Positions 52,937 to 61,695 of a stretch of DNA of 64,000 nucleotides are shown piece by piece. A model generated the notes under the pieces. The model was given only the letters and a program-made list of their open reading frames with translations, did no database searches and was not told where the DNA came from. The stretch comes from Ariolimax columbianus (Eukaryota > Mollusca > Gastropoda > Stylommatophora > Arionidae): contig JAVGWX010000011.1 of NCBI GenBank assembly GCA_036924085.1, positions 36,515,710-36,579,709 on the forward strand, given 5' to 3'. Position numbers and translations under genes: made by a program. Positions within the stretch are counted from its first letter, which is position 1. The number at the start of each line of letters is the position of its first letter.

Positions 52937-54103
52937 TATCTGGTTGATCCTGCCAGTAGTCATATGCTTGTCTCAAAGATTAAGCCATGCATGTCTAAGT
53001 TCACACTGTCTCACGGTGAAACCGCGAATGGCTCATTAAATCAGTCGAGGTTCCTTAGATGACACGATCCTACTTGGATAACTGTGGCAATTCTAGAGCT
53101 AATACATGCTTACCAAGCTCCGACCCTCGCGGAAAGAGCGCTTTTATTAGTTCAAAACCAATCGTCGTTTCCCCTCGCGGGGTTGCGGCGTCCCCACTGG
53201 TGACTCTGGATAACTTTGTGCTGATCGCATGGCCTCATGTGCCGGCGACGCATCTTTCAAATGTCTGCCCTATCAAATGTCGATGGTACGTGACATGCCT
53301 ACCATGTTTGTAACGGGTAACGGGGAATCAGGGTTCGATTCCGGAGAGGGAGCATGAGAAACGGCTACCACATCCAAGGAAGGCAGCAGGCGCGCAACTT
53401 ACCCACTCCCGGCACGGGGAGGTAGTGACGAAAAATAACAATACGGGACTCTTTCGAGGCCCCGTAATTGGAATGAGTACACTTTAAACCCTTTAACGAG
53501 GATCTATTGGAGGGCAAGTCTGGTGCCAGCAGCCGCGGTAATTCCAGCTCCAATAGCGTATATTAAAGTTGTTGCAGTTAAAAAGCTCGTAGTTGGATCT
53601 CAGGCGCAGGCGGGCGGTCCGGCTCGCGCCGGTTCACTGCCCGTTGTCTCCTGCCCTACCGTCTGCCGGCTCTCTCCCACGGGTGCTCTTCGCTGAGCGT
53701 CCTGGGTGGCCGGCGCGTTTACTTTGAAAAAATTAGAGTGTTCAAAGCAGGCCTCGGCTGCCTGAATAATGGTGCATGGAATAATGGAATAGGACCTCGG
53801 TTCTATTTTGTTGGTTTTCGGAACTGGAGGTAATGATTAACAGGGACAAACGGGGGCATTCGTATTGCGGCGTTAGAGGTGAAATTCTTGGATCGCCGCA
53901 AGACGAGCTACTGCGAAAGCATTTGTCAAGAATGTTTTCATTAATCAAGAACGAAAGTCAGAGGCGCGAAGACGATCAGATACCGTCGTAGTTCTGACCA
54001 TAAACGATGCCGACTAGCGATCCGCAGGAGTTGCTTCGATGACTCTGCGGGCAGCTTCCGGGAAACCAAAGTGTTTGGGTTCCGGGGGAAGTATGGTTGC
54101 AAA

Positions 54104-54152
<49 letters not shown>

Positions 54153-54176
54153 GCGGCTTAATTTGACTCAACACGG
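52937..54176 (+). rRNA. 18S rRNA, 5' two-thirds (pseudogene within a retroelement)
   Basis: Starts tatctggttgatcctgccag and carries tcatatgcttgtctcaaaga, gtgccagcagccgcggtaat (530 loop, about 53523), ggacctcggttctattttgt, gaggtgaaattcttggat and tgacggaagggcaccacca. It ends at ttaatttgactcaacacgg (54176), about 1240 nt into an expected ~1.8 kb. Several changes fall in normally invariant blocks, e.g. ctgtggcaattctagagc (usually ctgtggtaatt) and aaagtgtttgggttccgg (usually aaagtcttt). It is neither a complete nor a functional rRNA gene: the 3' third, ITS and 28S are absent. Confidence 0.93.
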
Positions 54177-54775
54177 CCAACACTGAAATGATTGACATGC
54201 CGAGACCACTCTTCTGGAGTCTAATATGGAACTGGTGCTGGACTTAGACCCCCAGAAATCTGGGGTTATGTCCCCTGTGGCTCGGTTTTGTCTGCATCCA
54301 GTGTTTGATAAAGGAATTGACGGAAGAGCACTACCAGGAGTGGAGCCCGAGACCTAAGTTAACTTACCACGCCAATACTGCAGAATGACTATCAAAAAGT
54401 ACACCTTAGTGGGGTCTAATAGAGAACATGTGCTGGAATTAGACCCTCGAAAATCTTTGGGGCTACCCTTTAAGAAACTTGACTATCTCGCTAAGGGAAT
54501 TGACGAAAGGGCACCACCAGGTGTGGAACCTGCGGCTTAATTTGACTGAACACGCCAATGCTGTAGAACAACTGACAAATTGAGAGCGCTGCCGTTTGGG
54601 TCTAATAATGAACGTACGCTGGTATTAGACTCACGGACGACAAGTCAGCTCAAATGAAAGAACGCTACGGAAATCGTGTTTAACTCCGCAGATTTCAAAT
54701 ACCTGCTCATTGACAAACAAAAGCCCTCAATAAATTCGTCTGACCAAATAGTGAACGGGTGCTGGAAATAGATCT
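54113..54775 (+). repeat. Tandem 18S-derived modules with 31-nt hairpins
   Basis: Three modules begin with variants of ggaattgacggaagggcacc at about 54113, 54309 and 54492 (steps 196 and 183). The first is the 3' edge of the 18S segment itself; the second and third are diverged copies. Each continues past aacacg with a ~20-nt deletion relative to 18S, then tgaca.attgagag-like 18S sequence. After that comes a 31-nt non-18S hairpin with arms gtctaat/attagac at 54219-54249, 54414-54444 and 54600-54630 and a conserved gaac..gtgctgg loop. A fourth, stem-decayed loop (gtgaacgggtgctgg) lies at 54751-54765. Confidence 0.85.
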
Positions 54776-55730
54776 GAAGACAGGTCAGTTTTACCCTACA
54801 AATGACAGGGCGTTGCTACGGAAAACCAGCTCAAATCGAGAGGAGCCGCAGACACTTTGGTTCACGTACCAGGCTGATAAGCCAAGGGCGCGAGGCTACC
54901 ATGTGGGGGATTACGGCCGAACCCTTGAAAGCCGCAATCCCGCCCAAAATCTCAGCACCACTGCAGTGGGAGGCTCCTACATGCTCGGGACCTGGGGCTT
55001 GCGCCCCAGCCCTATCAGGTAGAGCCACAGTAAGAGGTCCTTGCCGCCCGCAAATCAAAGCGGGCGGAAAACTGCTTGATACTCACCCTATACGGCGATG
55101 GGGTGCGAAAAACACCAACCAAAGACTTAGAACCTGGTCGGGGTGTCGAAAACAGTAGAGCAGCCACCACACTGTGAACTGTCAAGACTCAACCACTGAC
55201 CATGAGAGTTGTCCGCACACCAGGCGATCAACATCTCTGTGACATTACCAGGCTTGTCCTCTGGCTAAATGCACTCCGGTTACGATATCTACCTCTGTGC
55301 GTTATCAGCCATAACTATCATGCTGGACGCAGAAGAGATGCAGACCAGCGGACATTGCACACCTGCCCCACTGTGTCAACACCCCAGGTGGCGGGGAATG
55401 CTAGGCGTACCATCCCTGCATAGAAGCCAAGAAAATAAAGGGAAAAAGAGATACCCCACTCACATGCAAATGCTACGTTTCTGGCAGGACGTGACGATCC
55501 TGGGATACAGACACACTGGACTGCCTCTCTTCCGGGTAAACCAGTCCATCTCATATATCACATACCATCATTGCACCCTATAGACACGAGTAGTGAAGAC
55601 TCGATAGTCTGGAAAGACAACTTCCATAGGAGAGAAAACTCTGATCGTAAACAACTGCTGCCTTGCAGATAGGCTGGGGACAGCCAAAGGCTAAGGAGGG
55701 CATCCCTACAGAAACGCCTGTTGAAATCGG
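54776..55730 (+). promoter_or_regulatory. LINE-A leader, no clear ORF1
   Basis: 955 bp between the modules and the ORF. Overlapping frames of 73-118 codons (54759-55022, 54802-55158, 55202-55423) have no gag, coiled-coil or CCHC features, so no ORF1 is supported. The stretch 55643-55745 shares ggctaaggag and gcctgttgaaatcggatgc with SINE-2 (ggctaaggag, gcctgctgaagtcggatg), hinting that SINE-2 contains LINE-A leader sequence. Confidence 0.5.
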
Positions 55731-58700
55731 ATGCACGGGGCCGCAAGCCTAACAAAACAGTGCAACGTAAATCACAGTATGATGGCAGCACAACCTATTC
55801 GAAAAACGTATGGCGCTCATCCTGAGGAGACCCGCCAGGCAGCGATAGCGCCGGGCCCCACGCCTCGAAGGGGCCCACCCTTGACTACTGGTGGTCACCC
55901 ACCCATGTGTCGTGGAGTCAAGGCACATGGCTATGGGGAAACGACTATTGGCCAAAACCTCAAGACCCTCAGAATATTACAGTGGAATGCGGAGGGAGTC
56001 ATTAACAAAAAACTTTCCCTAACACATCACCTGCATGAAGGTAAGATTGACGTGGCATGTATCCAGGAAACGCACCTCAACAAAAACCATAAATTCTCAA
56101 TCAGAGGATACCAGACTTTCCGTCTAGATAGAGAAGGCCACAAAGGAGGGGTCCTGATACTGACCAAAAACAGCATACCGAGTAGCGCGGTACCTGTCAA
56201 TCACACCGGACAAGCAGAAATTGTAGGAGTTGACATAATGGCTCAAGAGACGAAGCTCCGCATTTTCAATCTGTACGGACCACCAAACAGAGACCTATCG
56301 CTCTCGAGTATGGAGGTCAGAGACTCCAACTGCATAGTGGTTGGAGATTTCAACAGCCACTCAGAGAGATGGGGATACTCTGACACAGACAGCAGAGGTG
56401 ACGAAGTGGAAGATTGGGAGATAGATGCAAATCTCTCCCTAATCAATAGGCCGGAGGATAGCCCTAGCTTCTATTCAAGAACATGGCATACCACCTCGAC
56501 TCCAGATTTGGCCTTCTCCACACAGGACATACACTATAAAATAGACCGCCAGGTGCTAAACCAACTGGCAGGTAGCGACCACAGGCCGATCAGGCTAACC
56601 ATTGACATGGAAGTAGGCCCACAGGAAACAAAACCGCTCCCACGTTGGAATTACAAACGAGCCGACTGGGACAGATTTGCAATCCTGACAGATGGGCTGT
56701 GTGAAACCATCAACACACGAAACACCAAAATGAAGCCCATGGTAGAGAGCCTAAGCAAGGCAATAATGCAAGCCGCCACTGAAACCATCCCAAGAGGAGC
56801 TAGGAAAAACTATAAGCCCTACTGGAATGATGAGTTACAGAAAGTGGAAGATGCAGTAACAAATGCTAGGAACATGGCAGAACGAGAAAAATCCGTGGAG
56901 GCAAACATCGCCCTCAAAGCCGCCGCGGCGAAGTACAAACACACTCTCAAGCAAACAGCAAGAGAAAGTTGGAAAAATAAAACGGAAAGTTTAAACCTGG
57001 ACAAAGAAGGGAACAAGCTATGGAAGCTAGTCAGAGCCATGAACGACGAAACCCCGTCAAATAAACAAATTACTATCAAGCAAGGCGAGAACTTGATCAC
57101 AGGTAAGAAAGCCGCAAACGCCTTTGTCGATCACTATGCCAGAGCAAACCACATCGAGGTCCCTGCAGATAAGCATACAGACATTAGCGAAGAGCTAAAG
57201 GGGCACGAAAACATAAATACGGCTCCTGAAGAGCACATGATGGCCAAACTAACAATGCGCGAAATGGAAGAGGCTATGAGAACACTAAAGAGAAGGAAAT
57301 CTCCCGGAAAAGACGGGATAACAAACGAAATGCTGATGGGGCTGGGCCAAACAGCGAAGGAAAAACTACTATCAGTCCTGAACCAAAGCTGGAAAAGGGG
57401 TATTGTACCCCAGGCATGGAAAGATGCAATACTGGTACCAGTACCAAAAACAGGAAAGGACAAAACAGATCCGAATGGATACAGGCCCATAAGCCTACTG
57501 AGCTGTGTCGGCAAGCTGATGGAACGGATGATAAACACCAGACTGATGTGGCATCTGGAAGAAAAACGAATACTAATTCCACAGCAAGCCGGCTTTAGAC
57601 AGCACAGATCCACTGAGGACCAGGTCATCCTCATAGCCCAGGAGATAGAAGATGCCTACCAGGCACAGAAACACACAGTAGCTGTTTGGGTGGATCTGGA
57701 AAAGGCATTTGACAAAGTCTGGAAGGATGGACTTAGAGTCAAGCTAAGAAGAAGTGATGTTTGTGGGAAGATGTACAAGTGGATCAACCACTACCTCAAA
57801 CAAAGAACGGCCAGAGTCCAAGTACAAGGGCAGATGAGCAAAAAGGTGACACTCGAGCAGGGAGTACCCCAAGGGGGAGTACTGTCACCCACACTCTTCC
57901 TGGTATATATAAACGATATTACAGAGAATATACCAAGAAGAGTCCATAGCTCAATGTTTGCAGACGATCTGGCTATGTGGACCTCTGAAAAGAATCTCAC
58001 CATAGCAAGAAATCGGATGCAAACGGCCCTAACATCGCTGGAAGAGTGGGCGAACTCATGGCTGGTCAAAATAAACGAGGAGAAAACCACGTGCACAATA
58101 TTCTCGCTCTCATTAAAACCCCAAAGTACCAAATTAAGCCTAAATGGCAAAATCCTGCAGCCAAACGACAACCCAACCTATCTGGGAGTCACATTTGATC
58201 GGCGCATGACATGGAAAAGTCAGATTGAGAGAAACCGAATGAAAGCCAGAGAAAGAATGGCGATCATGAGGAAACTTGCTGGCACAAGCTGGGGAGCAGA
58301 CGAAGGCATACTAAAGAAACTGTACACTGGAAGAGTGAGACCAGTTCTCGAGTATGGCATCGCGGCATGGACAACAGCAGCGAAGGCGAACTTCGATAAA
58401 GTTAACAAACTTCAAAACCAAGCCATGAGAATCATAACTGGTGGCATGAAGTCAACGCCAATTGTAGAACTTGAAAAGATTACAAAACTGCAATCCATGA
58501 CCGACAGAAGAGACTGCAGAGCCCAGCTGCAGTCAGAGAAACTCCGAAGACTGACGGACCATCCAATGTACCAGAGGCTAAACAATTTGGGAACTGGGAA
58601 ACTAAAGCGGAGAAACTTTGCAGAAATAGCCAAAGCAAAGATGCACGAAGATCCCATAAACGCACTAACAACACCAAAACCCATCACTACTGTACGAAAA

Positions 58701-59639
58701 CCTACTTGGAGGCAGGATATATTTCCAGAGGTGGTAGAAAATATACCAGGTATTGCAAACAAAAACTGCCAGACCGAAAAAGAAAGGAGAGACACTACCT
58801 TAAGCTTCATAACGAAAAGCTACCCAAGCATGGACTGGACCCATGCATACACCGACGGTTCTGTAACAAACACTACACAGAACGGAGGGGCAGGAGCATT
58901 CCTGAACCTACCAAATGGCAGAAAAATAACACTGTCATTCGCTACTGGTAAGTACACGAGCAATTTCAGAGCAGAGGCAGAGGCACTGAGGGCGGCAGTG
59001 GAAGAAATGGTAACACACAGTGAAAATGAGAGCCATATAGTCCTGCTGACAGATGCTCTCGAAGTAGTCACAGCGCTAAAAAGCCAGAAAAACACTGAGC
59101 TTAATGACTTAAGAGCAGCACTCTGCAAACTGTGCCAACAGTCCGCACCAAAAAGGGTAGTGGTACAGTGGGTTCCGTCACACTGCAACATCCAAGGCAA
59201 CGAGGAGGCAGACAGACTGGCAAAAGAAGGTGCAAGGCTACCACAAATAGATACCAGTATGACGTACGAAGAGTCAAAACGGCTTATCAAAGCCAGGTAC
59301 ATGTCCAAATGGGAAACCGAACATACTGGTTACACCAAAAACGATGCCTATTACCAGTTGAACCGAAGAGAGCAGGTCGTTGTCTTCAGACTTCGCACTG
59401 GCCACAACAGACTGAGGTACCACCTCTTCAACAAATTGAAGATAGGGTGTACCGACGAATGCCCGTGCGGTACTGGTAAAATGACCACTGAACATCTGCT
59501 GCAGAACTGCCCGACATACGAGGATCAGAGAGAGCAGATGTGGCCATTGCCAGTGGAACTGCAAGACAAGCTCTATGGTAGTGGCGAGAGTCTCAGGATG
59601 ACCGCCGCTTTTTTCGAGAAAATAATGGTTACTGTCTGA
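55731..59639 (+). CDS. LINE-A ORF: endonuclease, reverse transcriptase, RNase H (intact)
   Basis: 1302 aa without interruption. An AP-type endonuclease occupies about residues 80-292 (LQWNAEG, IQETHL with catalytic Glu113, VVGDFNSH with Asp206/Asn208, GSDHRP with Asp283/His284). The linker WKDAILVPVPKTGKD leads into RT (YRPISLL at 584, VWVDLEKAFD with Asp655, GVPQGGVLSP 711-720, SMFADDLAMW with Asp745-Asp746). RNase H spans about 1035-1170 (AYTDGS Asp1042, FRAEAEAL Glu1084, LLTDAL Asp1108, SHCNIQGNEEAD with His1151/Asp1160). A C-terminal zinc motif follows (Cys1244-x-Cys1246-x8-His1255-x4-Cys1260). All expected catalytic residues are present. It nicks target DNA, primes on it, copies its RNA and degrades the hybrid. 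The first ATG was used; one near residue 17 is also possible. EN-RT-RNase H order fits I/Nimb-type LINEs; the clade is inferred. No ORF1 precedes it. Confidence 0.95.
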   Translation: MHGAASLTKQCNVNHSMMAAQPIRKTYGAHPEETRQAAIAPGPTPRRGPPLTTGGHPPMCRGVKAHGYGETTIGQNLKTLRILQWNAEGVINKKLSLTHHLHEGKIDVACIQETHLNKNHKFSIRGYQTFRLDREGHKGGVLILTKNSIPSSAVPVNHTGQAEIVGVDIMAQETKLRIFNLYGPPNRDLSLSSMEVRDSNCIVVGDFNSHSERWGYSDTDSRGDEVEDWEIDANLSLINRPEDSPSFYSRTWHTTSTPDLAFSTQDIHYKIDRQVLNQLAGSDHRPIRLTIDMEVGPQETKPLPRWNYKRADWDRFAILTDGLCETINTRNTKMKPMVESLSKAIMQAATETIPRGARKNYKPYWNDELQKVEDAVTNARNMAEREKSVEANIALKAAAAKYKHTLKQTARESWKNKTESLNLDKEGNKLWKLVRAMNDETPSNKQITIKQGENLITGKKAANAFVDHYARANHIEVPADKHTDISEELKGHENINTAPEEHMMAKLTMREMEEAMRTLKRRKSPGKDGITNEMLMGLGQTAKEKLLSVLNQSWKRGIVPQAWKDAILVPVPKTGKDKTDPNGYRPISLLSCVGKLMERMINTRLMWHLEEKRILIPQQAGFRQHRSTEDQVILIAQEIEDAYQAQKHTVAVWVDLEKAFDKVWKDGLRVKLRRSDVCGKMYKWINHYLKQRTARVQVQGQMSKKVTLEQGVPQGGVLSPTLFLVYINDITENIPRRVHSSMFADDLAMWTSEKNLTIARNRMQTALTSLEEWANSWLVKINEEKTTCTIFSLSLKPQSTKLSLNGKILQPNDNPTYLGVTFDRRMTWKSQIERNRMKARERMAIMRKLAGTSWGADEGILKKLYTGRVRPVLEYGIAAWTTAAKANFDKVNKLQNQAMRIITGGMKSTPIVELEKITKLQSMTDRRDCRAQLQSEKLRRLTDHPMYQRLNNLGTGKLKRRNFAEIAKAKMHEDPINALTTPKPITTVRKPTWRQDIFPEVVENIPGIANKNCQTEKERRDTTLSFITKSYPSMDWTHAYTDGSVTNTTQNGGAGAFLNLPNGRKITLSFATGKYTSNFRAEAEALRAAVEEMVTHSENESHIVLLTDALEVVTALKSQKNTELNDLRAALCKLCQQSAPKRVVVQWVPSHCNIQGNEEADRLAKEGARLPQIDTSMTYEESKRLIKARYMSKWETEHTGYTKNDAYYQLNRREQVVVFRLRTGHNRLRYHLFNKLKIGCTDECPCGTGKMTTEHLLQNCPTYEDQREQMWPLPVELQDKLYGSGESLRMTAAFFEKIMVTV

Positions 59640-59665
59640 CTGTGTACGCAGAAGAAGAAGAAGAA
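59640..59665 (+). terminator. LINE-A 3' UTR and (GAA)n tail
   Basis: Only about 26 nt separate the stop from the TSD: ctgtgtacgcagaagaagaa. Copies 1 and 2 end with ctgacagcgtacgaagaaga, so a conserved ..gtacg(c)aGAAGAA end defines the family. No poly(A) signal; tail is a trinucleotide. Confidence 0.85.
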
Positions 59666-59677
59666 GAATTTGGGACC
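59666..59677 (+). repeat. TSD, right copy (gaatttgggacc)
   Basis: Perfect match to 52292-52303. It directly abuts the GAA tail, giving gaa overlap ambiguity. Confidence 0.93.
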
Positions 59678-60472
59678 TTAATTACCTGTCTGCAGCAGTG
59701 TGGTTTAAACCCATGGCTGGTTAGTTGGATATCAGCTGCCCTGATGGAAAGAACAGTTGCGCTACGCGTGGGATCGTGGACATCAGAACCGAGGCGAATA
59801 TGTCCAGGACTGCCTCAAGGGTCTCATCTCTCACCGGTGCTGTTCAACATTTACACAGTAAAAGTGGCCAATATTCAACCCACAGGGACAGGGCGAACGT
59901 TGACATTTGCCGATGACATCATAACGTACATGACTGGTTCAGACAAGCAAGAGTTGGTCAAAGACATCCAGGAAACCTTGCAAGGAATCTCACAGTGGTG
60001 CAGCGACTCAAGCTCCAAGATCAATCCGAACAAGGCCTGCATGATGTGGTGCTCTTTGAATAATTCCATAGTAAAGGCTGAACTCCCGGGCATAATTTTT
60101 GATGGTTGCACCATTGACAGGTGTGACAGGTTGAAATACCTCGGAGTGACATTTGATCGCAGTCTTTTCTATAACTGCCATGTCGACCACAACGTACAAA
60201 GATGCAAGAGAGGATTAGGAGCACTCAAGACCATGGCTGCTGTCGACTTGGAACAACGCCTCCTGTTCATCCTATTTCGTCAGGTCGTGTTGGCTGTCAT
60301 CGATTACGGACTAGGCATCCTCACACTATCAAGAACACAGTGTGTAAGGTTGGACAGCATCCAGAATGAAGGTATGCTTCTGGTTCTGGGCTGCACTAGA
60401 GATACCCCGATTGTGATGATGCGGTACATGTTGGGATTGTTATCGGTGACATCCAGACATAAACTGGCCTAA
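59678..60472 (+). pseudogene. LINE-K RT, right piece
   Basis: Reads LITCLQQCGLNPWLVSWIS, ALMERTVALRVGSW, CPGLPQGSHLSPVLFNIYT (RT block before the catalytic box), RTLTFADDIITY (FADD, about 59900-59935), WCSDSSSKINPNKACMMW, LKYLGVTFDRSLFY, RCKRGLGALKTMA and DTPIVMMRYMLGL. A stop at 60470 (after RHKLA) and frameshifts before 60553 interrupt it; sequence in the gap (VKAYLRVTTDTQHPLH) is clearly the same ORF. The catalytic Asp pair is intact. Confidence 0.9.
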
Positions 60473-60552
60473 GTCAAAGCCTATTTGCGTGTCACCACAG
60501 ACACTCAACACCCTTTGCACAGGGATCAAGAATCAAGAGAGGGTCGTCATGG

Positions 60553-61377
60553 ATGGCACAGGCTGAGACAACAATCGGAAATGTCACTCCTGCTGAGACG
60601 ATAGCAAAAGGGGAAGAATGGGTCTACACTGGTGATAGAATGATAGAGTACCAGAGAGTCATCATAACCTTAGGCAAGGAATGCAGAGAATGGAACAACG
60701 AGAGTGCAGAGCACGAGGTAAATCAGCTGATAACTGAGAACACCCAGGAGAGTGACGCTGTCATCTACACCGACGGATCAGTCGTGCGCAGTGGAACATC
60801 AGGCTGGGGTTTCTCGGCTAGAGTGAGAGGAGAGGTCGTTGCTGAGCACAGTATGGCATACATGTCAACAACCTCCAGTATGAGAATAGAGACGGAAGCA
60901 GTGACCTCAGCACTGAAATGGATATCTGAGACTTCTATAACAAAGGCAGTCATCGTGACAGACGCGCAAGCTGTACTTAAGAAAGTACAGAAGGGATGGC
61001 TTAGGTACGAGTGGATAGCTGCTGTTGAGGCCTTAAACTTCCAGGCGCTGACCTGGATATACTGTCCTGCTCATGCTGCGGTTCAAGGCAATGAAAGAGC
61101 TGACATCTTGGCTTCACGGGCTCCCATCATGGGTACATTGGTGATGGACAGAAGTGAAATTTTGAAATCAATCAATGACCGCCTGCTGGATGAGGACACC
61201 GCAATAGATGAAGCAGCAATCCACAGACTGCAAAGTTTCGACATTAAACGAGGTTCGAGCGGAGTGGGGCGCATGAGAGGACGGAGCAGGAGAATGTACA
61301 ACCAGCGAGCTACAGGGACCATCAGCATCCATACCTTATGCCTTTTGATGAGAGAGACTGAGCACCTATGGGTATGA
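60553..61377 (+). pseudogene. LINE-K RNase H and C-terminal region
   Basis: The 274-residue frame continues the LINE-K ORF after the stop and frameshift region. RNase H: AVIYTDGSVVRSG (catalytic Asp, about 60757-60795), SSMRIETEAVTSAL (Glu), IVTDAQAVLKKVQKG (Asp), WIYCPAHAAVQGNERADILA (His and Asp, about 61051-61110). The tail SEILKSINDRL and HRLQSFDIKRGSSG leads into a tandem-duplicated 3' module. RNase H residues are intact, but the element is dead because of upstream breaks. Confidence 0.9.
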
Positions 61378-61660
61378 CCTATGAGTGCAGTGACGTCGAT
61401 TCTTAGAAACAGACACTGAAACGTCACAGGCTAATAGATCATTCGGCAATTCACGTACTGCAGATCTTTGATATCAAAAGAGGTTCGTGTAGATTGGGAC
61501 GCAAGACAGGACCTGGCAGAAGTGTGTACAGCCAACGAGCTGCACTAACGATCGGTGTCCATACTCGTCGCCATCTACTGAATAACACTGAACACCTATT
61601 GGTAATCTCGGAGCACAGTGAAGTCGTTTCTTAGGAACCGACCAGAAAGTCCAATACCCT
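61201..61660 (+). repeat. 230-bp tandem duplication at the LINE-K 3' end
   Basis: Two modules (61201-61430 and 61431-61660) align column by column: aatagatg/aatagatc, caaagtttcgacattaaacg/cagatctttgatatcaaaag, aggttcg in both, and ccagcgagct/ccaacgagct. They are diverged (roughly 70 percent identical by eye). The first encodes the C-terminal IKRGSSGVGR...RSRRMYNQRA; the second repeats that pattern after the stop. Confidence 0.9.
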
Positions 61661-61695
61661 TGTCATCTACCAAGCATTCGTACATAATACTGAGC

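Larger units (their letters stand above)
52304..59665 (+). mobile_element. Chimeric rRNA/LINE-A insertion (7.36 kb)
   Basis: One insertion bounded by a 12-bp TSD within LINE-K. Order: ETS-like segment (52304-52936), 18S rRNA 5' two-thirds (52937-54176), 18S-derived hairpin modules (54113-54775), leader (54776-55730), intact ORF (55731-59639), 26-nt 3' UTR with (GAA)n. All components are on the same strand. Other LINE-A copies end the same way, which fixes the 3' boundary; the 5' boundary is fixed by the TSD. The whole unit therefore looks reverse-transcribed from one RNA, or from two RNAs joined by template switching. Confidence 0.88.
52207..61660 (+). mobile_element. LINE-K copy K2, split by the chimeric LINE-A insertion
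   Basis: An RNase H-bearing LINE. Its left part (52207-52303) holds the RT block VALDLEDAYNRVEFGT. The right part resumes at 59666 within the same RT block (FGT, then LITCLQQCGLNPWL) after the duplicated gaatttgggacc. RT, RNase H and a 3' region follow to about 61660. Removing 52304-59677 rejoins the reading frame. It is 5'-truncated: no endonuclease is seen, and K1 sequence precedes 52207. Confidence 0.9.

Noticed and set aside
52304..54176. A genuine rDNA locus
   Set aside because: 18S is cut at two-thirds; no ITS, 5.8S or 28S follows; conserved positions are altered; the segment is inside a TSD-bounded insertion.
54759..55583. ORF1 (gag-like) of LINE-A
   Set aside because: Frames of 73-118 codons lack coiled coil, RRM or CCHC motifs and overlap each other; not supported.
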